Positions 60,783 through 64,000 of a stretch of DNA of 64,000 nt are shown here, one piece after another. Each line of letters opens with the position of its first letter. Positions within the stretch are counted from its first letter, which is position 1. The DNA comes from JASGDN01 sp049841275 (GTDB lineage: Bacteria; Chloroflexota; Chloroflexia; Thermomicrobiales; UBA6265): NCBI GenBank assembly GCA_049841275.1, contig JASGDN010000012.1, forward strand, positions 18,588-82,587, given 5' to 3'. A model generated the notes under the pieces. That model worked only from the letters and a program-made list of their open reading frames with translations. It searched no databases and was not told the origin of the DNA. The position numbers were made by a program, and so were the translations under genes.

Positions 60783-61427
60783 ATGACCGCACAGACGCCC
60801 ACGCCCGATCCCATCCGAGAGCCGGAGCTTCACGACGGCTTTCAGCCCGCGCCGTTCCAGATCGTCTCCGACCCTCGCGAGCTCAAGGCCTTCGCCGACC
60901 CGCTTCGCAACCGCCTTCTCCATATCCTTGCCGACCGTGAGGCCACCAATCAGCAGCTTGCCGCGACGCTCGGGGAGAGCCAGGCGAAGGTCCTTCACCA
61001 CGTCCGCGTCCTGCTCGAAACCGGGCTGATCGTGCTCGTTGCCGAGCGGATCAAGGGTGGCAATGTCGAGAAGTTCTACCGTGCCACCGCGCGTCTCTAT
61101 GGCATTCGCGCCAAGCCGGACGAAGAGAGTTCCATCACGGGACCCGTCTTCGAAGGCCTTCTGCAAGAGATCGTGGCGAGTGAGACGCGCTGGCCGGAAC
61201 AGCCGCAGAGCTGGGAGACGCGCCGCGCCCGCCTGCATCCCGATCGGGTGATCGAGTTTCGCGACCGGCTCAATGCCCTCATCGCCGAATACTGGGGTAG
61301 TGGCGATGGACCTGCCCCGGACGAGCCGGGCGCGCCGTTGATGTCCTTTGCTTCCGTCACCTTCCGCCATCCCATCGACGATGCCGCGGACGGCCCGGAA
61401 GCCGACCGGACGGGCGCGAAGGAGTAG
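60783..61427 (+). CDS. ArsR-family winged-helix regulator
   Basis: The protein has 214 residues. The DNA-binding domain is at residues 30-105: KAFADPLRNRLLHILADREATNQQLAATLGESQAKVLHHVRVLLETGL, then a wing ending NVEKFYRATARLYG. There are no metal-binding cysteines, so it is a metabolite- or drug-responsive member (HTH_20 type). The C-terminal half is helical. The MFS transporter gene starts four bases after its stop and is the probable target. Confidence 0.88.
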   Translation: MTAQTPTPDPIREPELHDGFQPAPFQIVSDPRELKAFADPLRNRLLHILADREATNQQLAATLGESQAKVLHHVRVLLETGLIVLVAERIKGGNVEKFYRATARLYGIRAKPDEESSITGPVFEGLLQEIVASETRWPEQPQSWETRRARLHPDRVIEFRDRLNALIAEYWGSGDGPAPDEPGAPLMSFASVTFRHPIDDAADGPEADRTGAKE

Positions 61428-61431
61428 GACG

Positions 61432-62751
61432 ATGGCCGCTCCCACGCCCGCAGCCGGGACGATCCGCGCCGAAGACGCGCTGTCACCGGACACGTTTCGC
61501 CGGAACCGCCTGCCGATCGTTGCGCTGCTGACCGCGAACGCGATCTCCCTCTTCGGCGATGCACTGACAACCATCGCGATTCCCTGGTATGTCTACGCCA
61601 CAACTGGCAGCGCTGCGAAGATGGGTATCGTCGGCTTCTTCACCTTCCTGCCGCGTGTACTGGCGACCTTCTTCGGCGGTGGGGTGGTCGATCGCATCGG
61701 CTTCAAGCCGAGCAGCATGCTCGCCGATACGCTGAGCGGCCTCTCGGTGCTGGCGATTCCGCTGGTGCACCACACGGTCGGCCTCAGTTTTCCGCTGCTC
61801 CTGCTCTTCGTCTTCCTCGGCGCCTTCTTCGATGGACCCGGTTCCACGGCGCGGGAGAGCCTGGTGCCGGAACTCTCCCGCATGGCCGAGATCCCGCTCG
61901 AACGCATCAATGCGCTCTACCAGATGGTGCAGCGGCTCTCGCAACTGCTCGGTCCGGCCGCAGCCGGCGTCCTGATCGGCGTGATGGGAGCGAGCAATGT
62001 CCTTGCGATCGATGCCGCCACATTCGGCGTTTCGCTGGTGCTGATCGGCCTGCTGGTGCCGAACCTGCACATGCGTCACGATGAGCAGGAGTTGTCGGAC
62101 GGGCAGCGATCCTGGCTGCAGGAGATGCTCGACGGCCTTCGCCTGATCCGTGCCGATATCGTCCTGCTCTGGCTGGCGATCAGTATCGCGATCACGAACT
62201 TCCTGGAGGCTCCGCTCTCGACCGTCTCGATGCCGGTGCTGATCCGCGAGCATTACGGGAGTGCGGAGCGGCTCGGCCTGGTCTTCACGACCTTCGGTGC
62301 GGGCGCCGTGATCTCGACCATTGCCTTCGCCTCGATCGGGCACCGGCTGCCGCGCCACCGCACATTCGCGATCGCCTTCACGCTGGCTTCCTTGCCGTAT
62401 TTCGTTTTTGCGATGGCGCCGTCGTTCCCGGTATTGCTGGTGGCGAGTTTTGCGATGGGCCTTGCCGGTGGACCGATCAACCCGATCCTGATGACCGTGC
62501 GGCAGGAGCGCGTGCCGGAACGGATCCGGGCGCGTGTCTTCGGCACCTTCACCGCGCTGGCGTGGTGCGCGATCCCGTTGGGCCAATTGGTGGGAGGTTT
62601 TTCGGTGCAGACCTTCGGCGTGGAAACCACCTTCGCCGCGATCGCCGTCTGCTTCCTCGCCACTGCCGTCACGATGGGGATCAATCCGGCCTTGCGCGGG
62701 ATGAATGCCTCACCCGTCAGGAGCGCGGTTACGGCCGAGCCGCGCTCCTGA
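61432..62751 (+). CDS. MFS transporter controlled by the adjacent ArsR-type regulator
   Basis: The protein has 439 residues from the ATG at 61432; AAGGAG lies seven bases upstream, inside the end of the regulator gene. It has twelve membrane segments. NAISLFGDALTTIAIPWYVYATTGSA opens the first helices, FDGPGSTARESLVPEL marks the EntS/MFS_3 group, and PERIRARVFGTFTAL is the second-half loop. It is a probable drug or metabolite exporter. Distinct from the MFS protein at 12093. Confidence 0.9.
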   Translation: MAAPTPAAGTIRAEDALSPDTFRRNRLPIVALLTANAISLFGDALTTIAIPWYVYATTGSAAKMGIVGFFTFLPRVLATFFGGGVVDRIGFKPSSMLADTLSGLSVLAIPLVHHTVGLSFPLLLLFVFLGAFFDGPGSTARESLVPELSRMAEIPLERINALYQMVQRLSQLLGPAAAGVLIGVMGASNVLAIDAATFGVSLVLIGLLVPNLHMRHDEQELSDGQRSWLQEMLDGLRLIRADIVLLWLAISIAITNFLEAPLSTVSMPVLIREHYGSAERLGLVFTTFGAGAVISTIAFASIGHRLPRHRTFAIAFTLASLPYFVFAMAPSFPVLLVASFAMGLAGGPINPILMTVRQERVPERIRARVFGTFTALAWCAIPLGQLVGGFSVQTFGVETTFAAIAVCFLATAVTMGINPALRGMNASPVRSAVTAEPRS

Positions 62752-62782
62752 CCTGCGGATGCTGGCTGGATTGACGGCGCGA

Positions 62783-63244
62783 TCATCCGGGAAGGTGTAT
62801 CGGCTCGATGCGGAACACTGGGTGGAGTGTGGCCACCTGCACGAAGTCCTCGTCTGAGGCATCGGCAGGAATCTCGAAGAAGCGGGCTATGGGATTGTCG
62901 GTGGCGGCGAATCGCCGAATTACCATCCCCCCCTCATCCGGCGTGAGTTCATGGGCGCTGAAGCGCTCCGTGCGACGGCCGCGGGTGAGGGTTCCCTCGC
63001 CGGCTGCCCGCAGATTGCGCACCCAGTCGACCGCACCATACGGCGTCATCAGGTAGCGCGTGCCCTCCTGCTCGATGGTGGCGATGGGGGTGGTGCGCGG
63101 CTCGCCGCTCTTCCGGCCGCGTACCGTGAGGAGATACATTGGCGACGCACCCGGTCCGTTGAGCGGGATGCCTGCGCGAATGAGATTCCGTGTCATGATG
63201 TTCGCCAGTTTGACATATCGTGGAATCGGGGTTCTCGTTGCCAT
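62783..63244 (-). CDS. Deazaflavin-dependent nitroreductase-family protein (DUF385/Ddn)
   Basis: The protein has 153 residues, the standard single-domain length. Family landmarks: YLLTVRGRKSGEPRTTPIA, YLMTPYGAVDWVRNLRAAGEGTLTRGRR, ARFFEIP. The RGRKSGEPRTTP segment is the F420-phosphate contact region of Ddn-like enzymes. This suggests that the organism makes F420. It is divergent from the ECF sigma gene. It is a typical stand-alone relative of the doubled protein at 9189-9923. Confidence 0.9.
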   Translation of the reverse strand: MATRTPIPRYVKLANIMTRNLIRAGIPLNGPGASPMYLLTVRGRKSGEPRTTPIATIEQEGTRYLMTPYGAVDWVRNLRAAGEGTLTRGRRTERFSAHELTPDEGGMVIRRFAATDNPIARFFEIPADASDEDFVQVATLHPVFRIEPIHLPG

Positions 63245-63433
63245 GATGGGTGCGTCCTTTCGTCCAGACGATGGTTCGCTGGCTTCACGACGGGGACGGC
63301 GGCGTGGATGTGACATGCGTTCGCCGCTTGCGGTTCGGGAAGGGCTGCCGGATTGCGGATGTCACATTCCGGCTGCTTGCTTCGTCCAGTACGAAACGAG
63401 ACGATTCGTGCAGCACGAAGGATCGGTACGCTG

Positions 63434-64000
63434 GTGAATACCTCATCCCCGAATCCACACTCCGTTCCGGCGGACGCCACGTTGGACGAACTCTGGCACG
63501 CGCATCACCGCTACCTGCTGAATGTGGGGTACCGGATGCTCGGGAGCGTCAGTGATGCGGAGGACATCGTTCAGGAGGCCTTCGTTCGCCTAATGAACGC
63601 GGATCGTGGCGAGATTCGCGACGTTCGGGGGTGGTTGGTCGTCGTGGTCACCCGGCTCTGCCTGGATCAGTTGCGTTCGGCACGCTCGCGCCGGGAAGCC
63701 TACACCGGTCCCTGGCTTCCGGAGCCCGTGATCGCGGCTTCCGATCGGCGGAACGACCCTGCCGACCTCGTTGCGCTCGACGACAGCGTGCGCCTGGCCT
63801 TGCTGATCCTCCTCGAACGGCTTTCACCGGCGGAGCGGGCCGCCTTCGTCCTCCACGATGTCTTCCAGTTCTCCTTCGAGGATGTGGCAGGCATCACCGG
63901 CCGAACGTCGGATGCTGCCCGGAAGCTTGCGAGCCGGGCCCGCCGCCATGTCCAGTCTGGGATGACGCCTGCCCGGTTCATGGTCGATGCGGTCGACCAC
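63434..64000 (+). CDS. ECF sigma factor, SigJ/ECF41-like (partial at right edge)
   Basis: The frame is open from the GTG at 63434 to the window end (189 codons); AAGGAT lies 11 bases upstream. Region 2 reads LWHAHHRYLLNVGYRMLGSVSDAEDIVQEAFVRL. The linker follows, and region 4 reads LERLSPAERAAFVLHDVFQFSFEDVAGITGRTSDAARKLASRARR. The FVLHDVF and ARKLASRARR forms are typical of the SigJ/ECF41 group, which carries a C-terminal SnoaL-like domain; that part would lie beyond the edge. SigJ-type genes are often next to oxidoreductases, as here. Confidence 0.88.
   Translation, partial: MNTSSPNPHSVPADATLDELWHAHHRYLLNVGYRMLGSVSDAEDIVQEAFVRLMNADRGEIRDVRGWLVVVVTRLCLDQLRSARSRREAYTGPWLPEPVIAASDRRNDPADLVALDDSVRLALLILLERLSPAERAAFVLHDVFQFSFEDVAGITGRTSDAARKLASRARRHVQSGMTPARFMVDAVDH

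Noticed and set aside
1..64000. tRNA, rRNA, prophage, insertion sequence, toxin-antitoxin or defence island
   Set aside because: No cloverleaf, transposase, integrase, capsid or canonical defence gene was recognised on either strand by reading; short RNAs could still be missed without a covariance search.

Overview
The window is about 65% GC and gene-dense, with about 63 genes. It looks like a chromosomal segment of a Chloroflexota bacterium close to Thermomicrobiales/Sphaerobacterales. That placement is inferred from the high GC, the Tat-type signal peptides followed by Ala/Ser/Pro linkers (repeated SPAASP), the deazaflavin-type oxidoreductases, the sortase and LPxTG protein, and the mix of actinobacterial-like and Chloroflexi-like families. 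No rRNA, tRNA, CRISPR array, phage or insertion sequence was seen.

Layout. 1-2.0 kb: secreted lipoprotein-like paralogues. 2.1-7.9 kb (minus): a peptide-type ABC importer (two permeases and a binding protein) and a pair of AhpD-like CMD proteins, behind a promoter, a SAM-I riboswitch and a terminator at 7.7-7.96 kb. The riboswitch points to sulfur or methionine metabolism. 8-14 kb: a secreted protein, a double deazaflavin-reductase-like protein, VOC proteins, two FMN reductases and an MFS exporter. A SufR-like iron-sulfur regulator at 14.2 kb is divergent from the MFS/VOC pair, with an operator palindrome between them. 15-21 kb: a PLP decarboxylase, an XRE-cupin regulator, an RraA-like protein, a DprA-like protein and a zinc dehydrogenase. 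21-25 kb: Trk/Ktr potassium uptake and a Kelch protein.

25-34 kb: small membrane proteins, a P-loop kinase, a PhyH dioxygenase, a secreted gene split by two in-frame amber codons, a Gfo/Idh oxidoreductase whose ribosome binding site lies in a long hairpin, hypothetical proteins, a HEAT protein, a phytoene-desaturase-like flavoprotein, PspC and GNAT. 34-43 kb: sortase, phosphotransferase, iron-type binding protein, rhomboid, slipin plus an NfeD protein that lacks its protease catalytic residues, Nudix and CorA. 43-50 kb: an autoregulated TetR with a GH13 glycosidase, a CDF transporter and two orphan ABC binding proteins.

50-64 kb: two VOC paralogues divergent from a P1 peptidase, an aldo/keto reductase with a second Gfo/Idh protein, a frameshifted LPxTG surface protein, the thrC-thrB operon, a frameshifted CAP-domain protein with calcium-binding repeats, an ArsR-MFS operon, a deazaflavin-dependent reductase and, at the edge, an ECF sigma factor.

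The parts most worth following are the SAM-riboswitch importer/CMD operon, the three secreted genes broken by stops or frameshifts, the sequestered ribosome binding site at 28.5 kb, the SufR-like operator and the catalytically dead NfeD protein.
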